Positions 22,774-32,062 of a stretch of 64,000 bases of DNA are shown here, one piece after another (the first letter of the stretch is position 1; the number at the start of each line of letters is the position of its first letter). Under the pieces are notes generated by a model that ran no database searches, was not told where the DNA came from, and saw nothing but the letters and a program-made list of their open reading frames with translations. The DNA comes from Cobetia amphilecti. GTDB lineage: Bacteria > Pseudomonadota > Gammaproteobacteria > Pseudomonadales > Halomonadaceae. A program made the translations under genes and the position numbers. The stretch is taken from assembly GCF_020217465.1 (NCBI RefSeq), contig NZ_CP084115.1, forward strand, positions 1 through 64,000, given 5' to 3'.

Positions 22774-23550
22774 TCAGCAGTCGACAAGCTCGGCTGTCAC
22801 GCCCATTTCTGCCTCCAGCGCCCCCAGGCAATCACGTGCGGCGGGGCTGGCATTGCTGATCACCACATCAAAGTCACTCAGCGGGGCGATGAAGGCGGGG
22901 CGCACCATCTCGAACTTGCGCGCATCGACGATCAAGAAGCGCTGCATCGCGCTTTCCAGAGCGGCCTGCTTGGCTGCGACCTCATGGAAATGGAAGCAGC
23001 TGACGCCTCGCTCGGCATGCACTCCGCCCGCCGAGAGAAAGGCCTTGTTGATGCCGAGGCGGCGGATGGCTTCCGGCATGTCGGTGGCGGTGAATGACTG
23101 GGTGGCCGGGTGAAACAGGCCCCCCAGCATCACCAGCCGCACCCCGGGCAGATGGCCGACCGCATTGGCCACATTCAGGGCGCAGGTCACCAGGGTCAGC
23201 GTCTGCTGGCGGTCGATGGCGGCCGCAAGATGGACCAGCGTGGTGCCGCAATCCACGTACAGGGTGTCGCCGTCCTCGATATGACTGGCCAGCTGCTGGC
23301 ACAGCGCTTGCTTGATCGGGGCGCTGGCGTCGATCTCGCGATCCAGGCGATAGACGCTGCCGGCGGATGAATCGACCAGCAACAGGCGGCCACCCAGAAT
23401 TTCCAGCAGTCCGTTGCTGTGCGCCACGTCGCGACGAATGGTCATCTCCGAGACGGCGCATAGCTGTGCGGCGTCGCTCAGTTGCAGAGGGCTGCCTTCG
23501 CGCAGAATGGCCTGCAGGCGGTCGAGTCGGGCGGCGCTGTGATTGTTCAT
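22774..23550 (-). CDS. deoR: DeoR-family transcriptional repressor of nucleoside genes
   Basis: A 258-residue repressor. The N-terminal winged helix carries LSDAAQLCAVSEMTIRRDV; the C-terminal sugar-phosphate-binding domain has LYVDCGTTLVHLAA and SAGGVHAERGVSCFHFHE, close to Escherichia DeoR in order and spacing. The ATG at 23550 is preceded by AAAGGAC; a longer reading frame upstream is not credible. It is divergent from nupC with tsx beyond, so the likely inducer is a deoxyribose phosphate or related nucleoside product. The symbol is given from overall similarity; a paralogous DeoR-family member is possible. Confidence 0.82.
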   Translation of the reverse strand: MNNHSAARLDRLQAILREGSPLQLSDAAQLCAVSEMTIRRDVAHSNGLLEILGGRLLLVDSSAGSVYRLDREIDASAPIKQALCQQLASHIEDGDTLYVDCGTTLVHLAAAIDRQQTLTLVTCALNVANAVGHLPGVRLVMLGGLFHPATQSFTATDMPEAIRRLGINKAFLSAGGVHAERGVSCFHFHEVAAKQAALESAMQRFLIVDARKFEMVRPAFIAPLSDFDVVISNASPAARDCLGALEAEMGVTAELVDC

Positions 23551-23869
23551 GCGGCTTTTGTCCTTTGGTGCCGGTTCCGATGAGGGAGCGTTGGCGAAAA
23601 CCTGGGCTGAAGCGCCACGTCCCACGTCAGAAGCAGATGATAAACCACTGACACACAGGGAGAACCTCAAAAATGCCCCTGACACTGCCAGTCTGGCACT
23701 GGAAGACAAGTGGGCGTGAGGTAAAACGGACGTATTGACTATTTGGTCAGGCTGTGACTTTTTGAACATGGTGAGAATGCAGGATAACACTGCACGACGT
23801 TGAGAACGGGTCGTCGCAGCCCTGCACGCAGCACCCATAACAACCACAAGAACCCTCAGGATCTTCCCA
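23551..23869. promoter_or_regulatory. Divergent deoR-nupC control region with a dyad
   Basis: This 319-bp gap has no gene. It holds a 13-bp dyad TGCCAGTCTGGCA (23686-23698) and, closer to nupC, TTGACTATTTGGTCA (23735-23749), which contains both a -35-like TTGACT and a TGAC/GTCA half-site pair. Either may be an operator. A half CRP-like TGTGA follows at 23753. Confidence 0.45.
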
Positions 23870-25138
23870 ATGAATCCCCTCATGAGTCTCGTCGGGATGG
23901 CTTCGCTCATCCTCATTGCCGTGGCGCTGTCGTCGAATCGACGCGCCATTCGCCTGCGTACCGTGGGTGGTGCCTTTGCCATCCAGCTGGCCATCGGCGC
24001 CTTCGTGCTCTACACCTCCTTCGGCCAGGGAGTGCTGGCCGGTGTCTCCGGTGCCGTCAGTCAGGTGGTCAACTATGCCGATCAGGGCATCAACTTCCTG
24101 TTTGGCAGCCTGGCCAATCCGGGCAGTGGTGTCGGCTTCATCTTCGCGGTCAAGGTGCTGCCGATCATCATCTTCTTCTCATCGCTGATCGCGGTGCTCT
24201 ACTACCTCGGCATCATGCAGTGGGTGATTCGCCTGCTGGGCGGCGGCCTGCAGCGTGTGCTGGGCACGTCGCGTACCGAGTCGCTCTCGGCCACGGCCAA
24301 CATCTTCGTCGGTCAGACCGAGGCGCCGCTGGTGGTCAAGCCGTATCTGGCCAGCATGACGCGCTCCGAGCTGTTCGCGGTGATGTGTGGTGGCCTGGCC
24401 TCCGTCGCCGGTTCGGTGCTGGGCGGCTATGCGGCGCTGGGCATTCCGATGGAATATCTGGTGGCGGCATCCTTCATGGCCGCGCCCGGCGGGCTGCTGT
24501 TCGCCAAGCTGCTGTTCCCGGAGACGGAGAAGCCGGATGACTCGATCGCCCTCGCCGATGCTGCCCTCAAGGATGATGATGCGCCCTCCAATGTGCTGGA
24601 CGCTGCGGCCTCCGGTGCGTCTTCCGGCCTCAAGCTGGCGGCCAATGTCGGGGCGATGCTGCTGGCCTTCATCGCGCTGATCGGCCTGATCAACGGCATT
24701 CTCGGCGGCGTGGGTGGCTGGCTCGGCATGGACACGCTGAGTCTCGACATGATTCTCGGCTGGTTGTTCGCGCCGCTGGCCTTCCTGCTGGGCGTGCCGT
24801 GGAGCGAGGCGACCCTGGCGGGTTCCTTCATCGGCCAGAAGCTGGTGGTGAACGAGTTCGTCGCCTACATCAATCTGGCGCCCTACCTCAGCGGTGACAG
24901 CATCGTCGCGGCCACCGGCGCGGTGATGACGCCCTACACCATGGCAGTGCTGTCGTTCGCGCTGTGCGGCTTCGCCAATCTGTCGTCGATCGCCATCCTG
25001 CTGGGGGGGCTGGGCAGTCTGGCACCGACACGCCGTCATGAGATCGCAAGCCTGGGGCTCAAGGCGGTACTCGCCGGCACGCTGTCCAATCTGATGTCGG
25101 CGGCGATTGCCGGTTTCTTCCTGGCGCTGGCGGCCTGA
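23870..25138 (+). CDS. nupC: Concentrative nucleoside transporter NupC
   Basis: An inner-membrane cation-coupled nucleoside importer of the CNT family. The 422-residue protein is mostly hydrophobic with about ten membrane segments. [17 protein letters not shown] and the later [16 protein letters not shown] and [19 protein letters not shown] are the signature nucleoside/cation-binding regions. An AGGA sits 8 bases before the ATG. Outer-membrane channel tsx follows, giving a two-membrane uptake route; divergent deoR and the CRP site before tsx suggest control by nucleoside and carbon status. Confidence 0.95.
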   Translation: MNPLMSLVGMASLILIAVALSSNRRAIRLRTVGGAFAIQLAIGAFVLYTSFGQGVLAGVSGAVSQVVNYADQGINFLFGSLANPGSGVGFIFAVKVLPIIIFFSSLIAVLYYLGIMQWVIRLLGGGLQRVLGTSRTESLSATANIFVGQTEAPLVVKPYLASMTRSELFAVMCGGLASVAGSVLGGYAALGIPMEYLVAASFMAAPGGLLFAKLLFPETEKPDDSIALADAALKDDDAPSNVLDAAASGASSGLKLAANVGAMLLAFIALIGLINGILGGVGGWLGMDTLSLDMILGWLFAPLAFLLGVPWSEATLAGSFIGQKLVVNEFVAYINLAPYLSGDSIVAATGAVMTPYTMAVLSFALCGFANLSSIAILLGGLGSLAPTRRHEIASLGLKAVLAGTLSNLMSAAIAGFFLALAA

Positions 25139-25265
25139 TGCATTCCTCGCTCTCCGCCCGGTCAGTCGACGGGAGCCATCCTGCCGGCATGCGCCGGGCG
25201 GCAAGCGAGGAAACATCGGGGCGTCATCTCGGGGAAGCCGAGGGTGGCAAGGTGCCAGGCGAGAG

Positions 25266-25281
25266 TGTGAAAAGGTTCACA
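25266..25281. promoter_or_regulatory. Consensus CRP/Vfr site upstream of tsx
   Basis: TGTGA and TCACA half-sites separated by 6 bp form a perfect CRP-type dyad in the 349-bp nupC-tsx gap. In enterobacteria tsx is CRP-dependent. It lies about 220 bp before the start codon, implying a long leader. No crp gene is in the window. Confidence 0.75.
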
Positions 25282-25487
25282 TTGTCGTCGAGGGCACGTT
25301 GATCACCCCCGAAATGTCGCTCTGTCGTTTTTGCGAGGAAGTGCTAACATCGCCGCCTTTCCAGACTGGGCCCCGTGCGAGTTTCACTCCCGCGCCTTCG
25401 TCGGACTTCATAGCGACAAGACCCGCTCAGCGGGCAAGACCACAAGAATTCGAACAGTCTCATCATTCAGGACAGGATCGTTACGCG

Positions 25488-26342
25488 ATGACCATGCTCA
25501 AGACCCTCGCGGCCAGCACTCTGGCTGCCACCACGCTGCTGACCGCTGCAGCACCGGCGCAGGCTACTGACTTCAATGGCGATATCCACGCCAATGATTA
25601 CAAGTGGCTGACCTTCAACCTGATGCGCAGTGAAGACAACCGCCTGCCGTTCCGCAACAGCGAAGATACCTACCTGGAGATGGAGTTCGGCGGCCGCTCG
25701 GGCATCGTCGATCTCTACGGGTATGTCGACTTCTTCGACCTGCTGGACGACAGCTCCGATGACCTGAACGACGGCGACAACTTCTTTGCCAAGCTGGCGC
25801 CGCGCTTCTCGCTGGACGCCATGACCGGTTACGACCTGTCGTTCGGCCCGGTGGATGAGCTCTACATCGCCACCGTCACCAACATCGGTGACAACGGCGC
25901 ATTCGGCGGTCTGTGGGAGCACTACGTCGGCCTGGGCAGCGATGTGCAGGTGCCGTGGTTCGGCAAGATGGGCTTCAACCTCTACGCGCGTTACGTGCGT
26001 GAGAACTACGGCGGCGAAGACGAGAGCAAGTGGGACGGCTACATGGCCTCCACCAACTGGTTCAAGCCGTTCGTCAACTTCGATGATGGCAGTTTCATCG
26101 CCTATCAGGGCTACCTGGACTACAAGTTCGATGCCGACGAAGTGGGCAGCCAGGCGGGCCGCAGCGTCAACAGCATGGAGTGGTTCAACGGTATCTACTA
26201 CCACACCCAGCGCTATGCGATCGGCTATGGCCTGAAGTACTACAACAACATGGCGTTCTTCACCGATGGCTCCACTGCCACCGGCGTTCGCCAGGACACC
26301 ACCGGCTTCGGCAACTACTTCAGCATCAACTACAAGTTCTGA
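25488..26342 (+). CDS. tsx: Nucleoside-specific outer-membrane channel Tsx
   Basis: A 284-residue outer-membrane beta-barrel that lets nucleosides cross. The signal peptide (MTMLKTLAASTLAATTLL, cleavage after PAQA) is followed by DYKWLTFNLMRSEDN, MEFGGRSGIVDLYGYVDFFD and repeated alternating aromatic strands, ending SINYKF with the C-terminal Phe that barrel proteins use for assembly. The start at 25488 is set by the signal peptide; the frame is open upstream but unrelated. Terminator follows. Confidence 0.93.
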   Translation: MTMLKTLAASTLAATTLLTAAAPAQATDFNGDIHANDYKWLTFNLMRSEDNRLPFRNSEDTYLEMEFGGRSGIVDLYGYVDFFDLLDDSSDDLNDGDNFFAKLAPRFSLDAMTGYDLSFGPVDELYIATVTNIGDNGAFGGLWEHYVGLGSDVQVPWFGKMGFNLYARYVRENYGGEDESKWDGYMASTNWFKPFVNFDDGSFIAYQGYLDYKFDADEVGSQAGRSVNSMEWFNGIYYHTQRYAIGYGLKYYNNMAFFTDGSTATGVRQDTTGFGNYFSINYKF

Positions 26343-26382
26343 TCACCGCTTCGCTCTCGCTGAGCGACCGGCGCTAAAACAG

Positions 26383-26416
26383 AAACGGGAAGCCCCTCAG
26401 GGCTTCCCGTTTTTCG
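26383..26416. terminator. Terminator after tsx
   Basis: A 13-bp perfect stem (26383-26395 with 26400-26412), loop CTCA, followed by TTTT. Convergent with the periplasmic-protein gene. Confidence 0.88.
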
Positions 26417-26451
26417 TCTGGCTGCTGTGGCATCTGACACCTGGAAGCTGG

Positions 26452-26479
26452 CATCCGGCATCCGGCATCCGGCATCCGG
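26452..26479. repeat. Four 7-bp tandem repeats (CATCCGG)
   Basis: Four perfect copies of CATCCGG end 3 bp before the stop of the leftward gene. Short perfect units of this kind are prone to slippage. Confidence 0.8.
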
Positions 26480-26482
26480 TGA

Positions 26483-27208
26483 TCAGCGGAACTCCACCTC
26501 GGTGACTTCCACGCGCACCAGCTGGCGTGACCACTCACCCTCCGGCAGCGAGACGCGCACTTCGCGGCTATCGCGTGTCTGGCCGGGGCGCAGGTAGGTC
26601 TGGGGCAGGCGATATTCACCGACCCACAGCGGCACCTCACGCGTCGCGAGCAGATGGCCATCATCGGCATACAGGCGCAGTCTGGCCTGCACGCCGATGA
26701 CACTCTGGCCGGCCGTGTTGTCGAGGCTGAACTGCAGAAGCGCCTCGTCATCCTCTTCGCTCACCGAGGACAGGCGCGCGACCAGACCATCGCGGTGGCC
26801 TTCACTCAACAGCCGCGGATTGGCCAGCGCGCTGCTGTTGAGGCGTGACGCGCTGTCAGGCGCTGCGTTGCTGGCACTGGTAGAGGCCGCACCGGCTGAT
26901 GGTGAGGTCGAGTCGCCCGGCGCAGTGACCGCCGCCGTCACCGGCACAGCCGTCGAGGTCGGCACCAGCGCGCTGCCAGCGCCAGTTTCCACGGACGGTT
27001 GTGTGGCCGGGGGGGAAGCGGCCTGTACCTCATCCAGCTGATATTCCCAGCTGTGGTCCGGCTTGAGCAGGATCTTGACGCCGCTGTCGAGCGTCACGGT
27101 GACTGGCTGGCTGATCGGCAGGCTATCGGCCAGCGCCAGCGGACTTGCGCTGGCTGCCAGCAGCAGTGCGGTCGCCAGGCGCAGTCGTGGGCGCAGATTC
27201 ATCGTCAT
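26483..27208 (-). CDS. Secreted protein of unknown function (DUF3157-like)
   Basis: A 241-residue protein with a clear signal peptide (LATALLLAASASPLALA). The mature N-terminus VTVTLDSGVKILLKPDHSWEY resembles a small domain I associate with DUF3157-type proteins; this match is from memory. A low-complexity Ala/Ser/Thr/Pro linker (about 65-120) leads to a folded C-terminal beta-rich half (LQFSLDNTAGQSVIGVQARL, PQTYLRPGQTRDS). GAGGAGC before the ATG at 27208 fixes the start. It lies 9 bp after rpiA and may be cotranscribed. Probably periplasmic; function unknown. Confidence 0.7.
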   Translation of the reverse strand: MTMNLRPRLRLATALLLAASASPLALADSLPISQPVTVTLDSGVKILLKPDHSWEYQLDEVQAASPPATQPSVETGAGSALVPTSTAVPVTAAVTAPGDSTSPSAGAASTSASNAAPDSASRLNSSALANPRLLSEGHRDGLVARLSSVSEEDDEALLQFSLDNTAGQSVIGVQARLRLYADDGHLLATREVPLWVGEYRLPQTYLRPGQTRDSREVRVSLPEGEWSRQLVRVEVTEVEFR

Positions 27209-27217
27209 GCCAGCTCC

Positions 27218-27889
27218 TCAGGCAGTGATGCGTTCGACGCCACTTTCGCGTCCCACCAGCAGCACATCGGCACCGCGTGCCGCGAACAGGCCGTTGGTGA
27301 CGACACCGACGATGGCGTTGATGCGCGCTTCCATGGCGATCGGGTCCTCGATCAGGAAATTGTAGCAATCGAGGATACGGTTGCCGTTGTCGGTCAGCAC
27401 GCCATCGCGGTAGACCGGGTCGGCGCCCAGCTTGACCAGCTCACGCGCGACATAGGAGCGCGCCATCGGAATGACTTCCACCGGCAGCGGGAAGCCGCCG
27501 AGAATATCCACCTGCTTGGAGCCATCGGCGATGCACACGAAGCGCTCGGCGCAGGCCGCGACGATCTTCTCGCGGGTCAGCGCGGCGCCGCCGCCCTTGA
27601 TCATCGCCAGGCGCGGGTCGATCTCGTCGGCACCATCCACGTAGACCGGCACGGTGCCGACATGGTTGAGTTCGAAGACGTCGATGCCATGGCCCTTGAG
27701 GCGCTCGGCAGTGGCTTCGGAGCTGGCGACGGCACCGGCGAAGTCGTGACGCACTTCCGCCAGCGCATCGATGAACAGATTGGCCGTCGAGCCGGTGCCG
27801 ACGCCGATGATGGTGTCGCGGCTCAGCAGTGGGCGAATCTCGTCAAGGGCGGCGCGGGCCACGGCCTGCTTCAGCTCATCCTGGGTCAT
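27218..27889 (-). CDS. rpiA: Ribose-5-phosphate isomerase A
   Basis: RpiA interconverts ribose 5-phosphate and ribulose 5-phosphate in the pentose phosphate pathway. The 223-residue protein has [32 protein letters not shown] and [21 protein letters not shown] with the catalytic residues, all diagnostic. GAGG lies before the ATG. It is divergent from ilvA, a pairing seen in other gammaproteobacteria. Confidence 0.97.
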   Translation of the reverse strand: MTQDELKQAVARAALDEIRPLLSRDTIIGVGTGSTANLFIDALAEVRHDFAGAVASSEATAERLKGHGIDVFELNHVGTVPVYVDGADEIDPRLAMIKGGGAALTREKIVAACAERFVCIADGSKQVDILGGFPLPVEVIPMARSYVARELVKLGADPVYRDGVLTDNGNRILDCYNFLIEDPIAMEARINAIVGVVTNGLFAARGADVLLVGRESGVERITA

Positions 27890-28135
27890 GTGATACCTCG
27901 GGTCGGTGGGGCGGTGGTGAAAGTGGGCATTGGCGCGGTCTTCCCCGCGTGGCCAGCAGTTTACCGCCGACAGGCACTGGAAAACGGCTTGACGTGAAGC
28001 GCAACGCCGGAAAACGCCACATTATAACGGCAAACCCGGCGATGGCGCTGGACGCTCTCGCCAGCGGTCTGATAACAATGGGGGTTCGGTCGCGCTCATG
28101 CGGCCCGCGCTGTGACACATCAGGACATTCCTATA

Positions 28136-29650
28136 ATGCTCGAACATTACGTCAAGAAAATCCTGTCGGCTCGTGTCTACGAAGCCGCCCATGAAACTCC
28201 GCTCTCGCCGGCACCCTTGTTGTCGCGTCGTTTCGGCAATCACATCTTCATCAAGCGTGAAGACCTGCAGCCTGTCTATTCCTTCAAGATTCGCGGCGCC
28301 TACAACAAGATGGCCCAGCTGACGGATGAACAGAAGGCGTGTGGCGTGATTGCGGCCTCGGCCGGCAATCATGCGCAGGGCCTGGCGATGGCGGCCAAGC
28401 TGATGGGCGTCAAGGCAGTGATCGTGATGCCGCGCATTACGCCGGAAATCAAGGTGCAGGCCGTGCGCGAGCGCGGCGCGCGGGTGATTCTCAAGGGCGA
28501 CGCCTTCCCCGAGGCACTGGCCCACGCGCGTACCCTGATGGACGAGCACGGCTATACCTTCATTCCGCCCTATGATGACCCGGATGTCATTGCCGGCCAG
28601 GGCACCGTCGGCATGGAAATCCTGCGTCAGCACCCCGGCAAGATCGATGCGATCTTCGTGCCGGTCGGGGGCGGTGGTTTGATCGCCGGTGTCGCGGCCT
28701 ACGTGAAGTACCTGCGCCCCGAGATCCGCGTCATCGGGGTCGAGGCGGAAGATGCCGCCTGCCTCAAGGCGGCCATGGAAGCCGGCGAACGCGTGGTGCT
28801 GGACCAGGTCGGCGTGTTCGCCGAAGGCGTGGCGGTCGCGCAGATCGGCGCGGCACCGTTCGAGCTCATCCAGCACACCGTCGATGAGGTCATCACCGTC
28901 AATACCGACGAGATGTGTGCGGCGGTCAAGGACATCTTCGAGGATACGCGCGCCGTCTCCGAAACCAGTGGCGCACTGTCACTGGCGGGCCTCAAGAAAT
29001 ACGTCCAGCAGTCAGGCGCGGAAGGGGAGACGCTGGTGTGCATCAACTCCGGTGCCAACACCAACTTCGATCGCCTGCAGCACATTGCCGAGCGCACCGA
29101 GCTGGGCGAGCAGCGTGAGGCGATTCTGGCCGTGACGCTGCCGGAGCGCCCGGGGGCCTACAAGCAGTTCTGCAAGGTGATCGGCAAGCGCATGGTCACC
29201 GAGTTCAACTATCGCTATGCCAACCCGGAGGAAGCGCATGTCTTCGTCGGCGTGCAGGTCAAGCCGGGCGGTGAAGACCGCGCCGCTGTGGTCGAGAAGC
29301 TGCGTGAGGCGGGCTATGCGGTGGAAGACCTGACCGACAACGAACTGGCCAAGCTGCACACGCGTCATCTGGTCGGTGGGCGCACGACCAGCGATCTCGA
29401 GGAAGAGGTCTATCGTTTCGAATTCCCGGAGCGCCCTGGCGCCCTGATGAATTTCCTCACCCACCTGCCGGCGGACTGGAATATCTCGCTGTTCCACTAC
29501 CGTAACCACGGCGCGTCGCATGGCCGGGTGTTGATCGGAATGCAGATCCCCAATGGCGACCGCGCGCGGGTCGAGGAATATTTCAATGAGATAGGCTATC
29601 GCTTCTGGAAAGAGAGCGACAATCCCGCCTATCGCCTGTTTCTGTCCTGA
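28136..29650 (+). CDS. ilvA: Threonine ammonia-lyase, biosynthetic
   Basis: IlvA deaminates threonine to 2-oxobutyrate, the first step to isoleucine. The 504-residue protein has the PLP lysine in YSFKIRGAYNKM, AASAGNHAQG, the phosphate-binding VGGGGLIAG and two ACT-like regulatory repeats at the C-terminus (starting near 330 and 425, each with ERPGA), the form inhibited by isoleucine. ATG 28136 is chosen with AGGA ten bases before; a GTG 24 bp upstream is possible. Terminator follows at 29755. Confidence 0.96.
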   Translation: MLEHYVKKILSARVYEAAHETPLSPAPLLSRRFGNHIFIKREDLQPVYSFKIRGAYNKMAQLTDEQKACGVIAASAGNHAQGLAMAAKLMGVKAVIVMPRITPEIKVQAVRERGARVILKGDAFPEALAHARTLMDEHGYTFIPPYDDPDVIAGQGTVGMEILRQHPGKIDAIFVPVGGGGLIAGVAAYVKYLRPEIRVIGVEAEDAACLKAAMEAGERVVLDQVGVFAEGVAVAQIGAAPFELIQHTVDEVITVNTDEMCAAVKDIFEDTRAVSETSGALSLAGLKKYVQQSGAEGETLVCINSGANTNFDRLQHIAERTELGEQREAILAVTLPERPGAYKQFCKVIGKRMVTEFNYRYANPEEAHVFVGVQVKPGGEDRAAVVEKLREAGYAVEDLTDNELAKLHTRHLVGGRTTSDLEEEVYRFEFPERPGALMNFLTHLPADWNISLFHYRNHGASHGRVLIGMQIPNGDRARVEEYFNEIGYRFWKESDNPAYRLFLS

Positions 29651-29754
29651 GCGAGGCAAGCGATGGGGCGATGATGGCTATATGAGTCATTTGCGTTGAA
29701 GGCGGCGAGCTGAGGCGCAGCTCATCATGCTTCATTGGTCATATTCGTGGAAAG

Positions 29755-29791
29755 AAAAGCCCCGGCCTTCGCGTGGAAGGCCGGGGCTTTT
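29755..29791. terminator. Strong hairpin terminator downstream of ilvA
   Basis: A 16-bp GC-rich stem (29755-29770 with 29776-29791), loop GCGTG, with A and T tracts. The rest of the 400-bp gap up to 30050 shows no recognisable gene. Confidence 0.88.
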
Positions 29792-30050
29792 TCATGCGTA
29801 TCCGGCGGGCATGCCGCAGGAAATTCCACATTTCATGCCAGGCGCGAAAAAGAACGGTGTTTTTGATGGAAGCCCTTGTCGGCTTGGGCGAGCAGACATC
29901 AAAAGCTGCGTGGAAAAGCGTCCATTCAAACGATTGCATGGTGATTGTCATACAGAAGTCAGATGCCTATCATCTGGTCACTGTCAGGAAGACAGTCATC
30001 GACAACCGTCACGCGAAAGCCACTGACGATATAAGAAGAAGCCCGCTCTC

Positions 30051-30146
30051 ATGAAACGTAAGCCCGATCTGGTCATGGCCCTGGTATTCATCTTCGGGAT
30101 TGGTGTAGTGGCAACCGGCTACGCCCAGACCGTAATGGGTTCCTGA
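30051..30146 (+). CDS. Small single-span membrane peptide (31 residues)
   Basis: An ATG-to-TGA frame too short for routine gene calls. It encodes a basic start MKRKPDLVM, a hydrophobic run ALVFIFGIGVVATGYA and a short polar end, a classic one-span small membrane protein. The upstream AGAAGAAG is a weak, slightly distant ribosome-binding site. The flanking 250 bp on either side contain no other gene. I do not recognise a named family; the composition and position make it a plausible real gene, not a certain one. Confidence 0.5.
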   Translation: MKRKPDLVMALVFIFGIGVVATGYAQTVMGS

Positions 30147-30429
30147 ATCCTGCGCTGCTGCCATCACCGGCGGTAGCGGTGCTGCTGGCGTCAGTCTCTC
30201 TGGCGCCACGCACCCATGCCATGACCCTCCTGCCAGGCTTTCCAGCGTTTCTGCTCCCGGCTTTCCAGCTCCCCGACTCCCCCTCAGCTTGACCCCTCGT
30301 CTGGCTTCACTGCGTTGCTGCTTCGCCTCCTCACAGATAGCCCCTTTCTGCCTGCTTTCACCCTCGTGCTCCGGCGTCTCGCGGTCGTCTCATGGTCGTG
30401 CCATCGATCTCGTCGTAAAGCCCGGCGCC

Positions 30430-31155
30430 TCATTCGGCACGGGCAGGACGCACGACTTCGCGATCACTGATGATGGCGTCCAGCGGGACATCCCAGGACT
30501 GTACCGGCAGGGCGGGGACTTTCTGACAGTGGTGGGCGAGGCCGATCAACAGTGGCCGTGGGCCGGGACGGCGCGTAAAGGCGAAGCTGCGATCGTAGAA
30601 GCCACCGCCCATGCCGATGCGAGCCCCGCGCCCATCGAAGCCGACCAGTGGCATCAAGACGACATCCAGCGCCCAGGCAGGCAGGCGCCGCGCCCTGGAA
30701 GCCCCATGACGGGTGTCCGGTTCGGCGATGCCGAAGCGGTTGCTGACCAGGGGTGTCTGATCGTCGTAGCGCACGAACCATAGCGAATTGGCCGCGAACG
30801 GACGCAGTACCGGCAGATAGACCTTCGCTCCCCGTCGCTGCAGCCAATCGCACAGACGCGTGGCATCGATCTCGCCATCGTAGGGCAGATACAGGGCGAC
30901 GTGGCGGGCGCGCAACAGTTCTGGCAGCCGTTTCAGCTGACGCAGGAGTGCATCTTCGGCTTGCAGACGAATGGCAGGTGGTAGCTGACGGCGGCGTTGG
31001 CGCAGCAGACGGCGAAGCGCACGGCGGTCGGCCTGAGGGTGATCGAGCTCGCTGGGCAGTGCCCAGAGCGTGGTATCGAGTGCTGCAGAAGGGAGTGGCG
31101 AGCGTGGGCTCGCGGATGCGGCATAGGCCGCGGGGGGCTTGTGCATGCCTGACAA
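30430..31155 (-). CDS. fau: 5-formyltetrahydrofolate cyclo-ligase
   Basis: This enzyme (YgfA) converts 5-formyl-THF to methenyl-THF with ATP. The 241-residue protein carries RRALRRLLRQRRRQL near 43, YLPYDGEID, and the signature MPLVGFDGRGARIGMGGGFY near 175-195. About 40 residues at the N-terminus are low-complexity and the real start may be internal. It follows 6S RNA by 15 bp on the same strand, the classic ssrS-ygfA unit, so the two are probably made from one precursor. Confidence 0.93.
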   Translation of the reverse strand: MSGMHKPPAAYAASASPRSPLPSAALDTTLWALPSELDHPQADRRALRRLLRQRRRQLPPAIRLQAEDALLRQLKRLPELLRARHVALYLPYDGEIDATRLCDWLQRRGAKVYLPVLRPFAANSLWFVRYDDQTPLVSNRFGIAEPDTRHGASRARRLPAWALDVVLMPLVGFDGRGARIGMGGGFYDRSFAFTRRPGPRPLLIGLAHHCQKVPALPVQSWDVPLDAIISDREVVRPARAE

Positions 31156-31170
31156 TCTCCGTCAGACAGG

Positions 31171-31350
31171 GTTCTCCAAGGTGCCGGTGTTACCGGGGGC
31201 CCTTGAACCCAGCGGTTCAAGGTGGGTAGTCCCGCGCAGCGCATCAGGCGTTCCGACGCACGGACATGCACACAGCACTGCGCAGTGGACTCCCTGGGAA
31301 TAGCTTATAAGCTCGAGGGACATCGGCAACTGTCGTACACCCCAGAGAAC
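31171..31350 (-). ncRNA. ssrS: 6S RNA
   Basis: 6S RNA binds sigma-70 RNA polymerase in stationary phase by mimicking an open promoter. On the minus strand the ends GTTCTC and GAGAAC pair; the closing-stem 3' side shows the highly conserved ACCTTGAACC ... GGGTTCAAGGG hairpin, and a large central bulge region lies between. Size about 180 nt fits. It stands between zapA and fau, as in Escherichia, and is preceded by a well-spaced promoter. Ends are placed from the pairing and could be off by a few bases. Confidence 0.9.
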
Positions 31351-31356
31351 TCATTC

Positions 31357-31385
31357 AGTCTACCAAACCCCGCCTGCCTGCCCAA
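31357..31385 (-). promoter_or_regulatory. Promoter of 6S RNA
   Basis: On the minus strand TTGGGC (31380-31385) and TAGACT (31357-31362) are 17 bp apart, and the predicted start 6-7 bp downstream coincides with the 6S RNA 5' end. Confidence 0.65.
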
Positions 31386-31424
31386 GGGCTAATCCTGTCG
31401 GGAACAATCTGTTGCCTGAATGTA

Positions 31425-31802
31425 TCAGTTGTTTGATTCTGAAGCGTTTTTACGCTCAGCAGCGCGCGCCTTCGCCTGATCGGCATAGTCGGCTGGCAGC
31501 TGACTGAGCGCGGCATCCAGTTGACGGTCCAGCGCGGTGAGGCGAGTCTCGAAGTCGCGCTGTAGGGCGCGTTCGCTGTCACGGCTGTTGATCAACTCAT
31601 GCGAGATATTGAGCGCTGCCATCAGGGCGACCTTGTCGGCGCTGATGGTGTTGCCGCGCTGCTGGATGCCTTGCATGGCGAGATCCAGATAAGCCGCCGC
31701 ACGGGTCAGGCCATCTTCCTCGCCGGGCTGACAGCTGACGGTATAGCTGCGGCCGAGCAGGCTGATCTCGGTGGTATTGCGTGGGGTGGCGGAATCGCTC
31801 AT
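31425..31802 (-). CDS. zapA: Cell division protein ZapA
   Basis: ZapA bundles FtsZ filaments at the Z-ring. The 125-residue protein has the family head TEISLLGRSYTVSCQPGEED and the following AAAYLDLAMQGIQ, then a long coiled coil to the C-terminus. AGAGGA precedes the ATG. It lies upstream of 6S RNA and divergent from ygfB, the standard neighbourhood. Confidence 0.93.
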   Translation of the reverse strand: MSDSATPRNTTEISLLGRSYTVSCQPGEEDGLTRAAAYLDLAMQGIQQRGNTISADKVALMAALNISHELINSRDSERALQRDFETRLTALDRQLDAALSQLPADYADQAKARAAERKNASESNN

Positions 31803-32062
31803 GTAGATCCTCTCGGGCCTTGTCCGGCGTCATCCAGATTGATGCCGACGTCCTGCTGTCAGTGCGTCACCGTCGCAGTCAGGACGGCAAGCCAGAAGGA
31901 GGGCCAGTGCGGTAAGATGGGGGCATTCTCGAGCCACTATAGAGAGCCGCTTCTGGAGGGTCAACGCGCCGCGCGGCGCGGCTGCCTTGTGCTGCAGCAC
32001 ATCCTTCAGATGCCATTCTCCCGCTACAGAACCACTTCTCACTGACTCAATGGGGCCGCATC

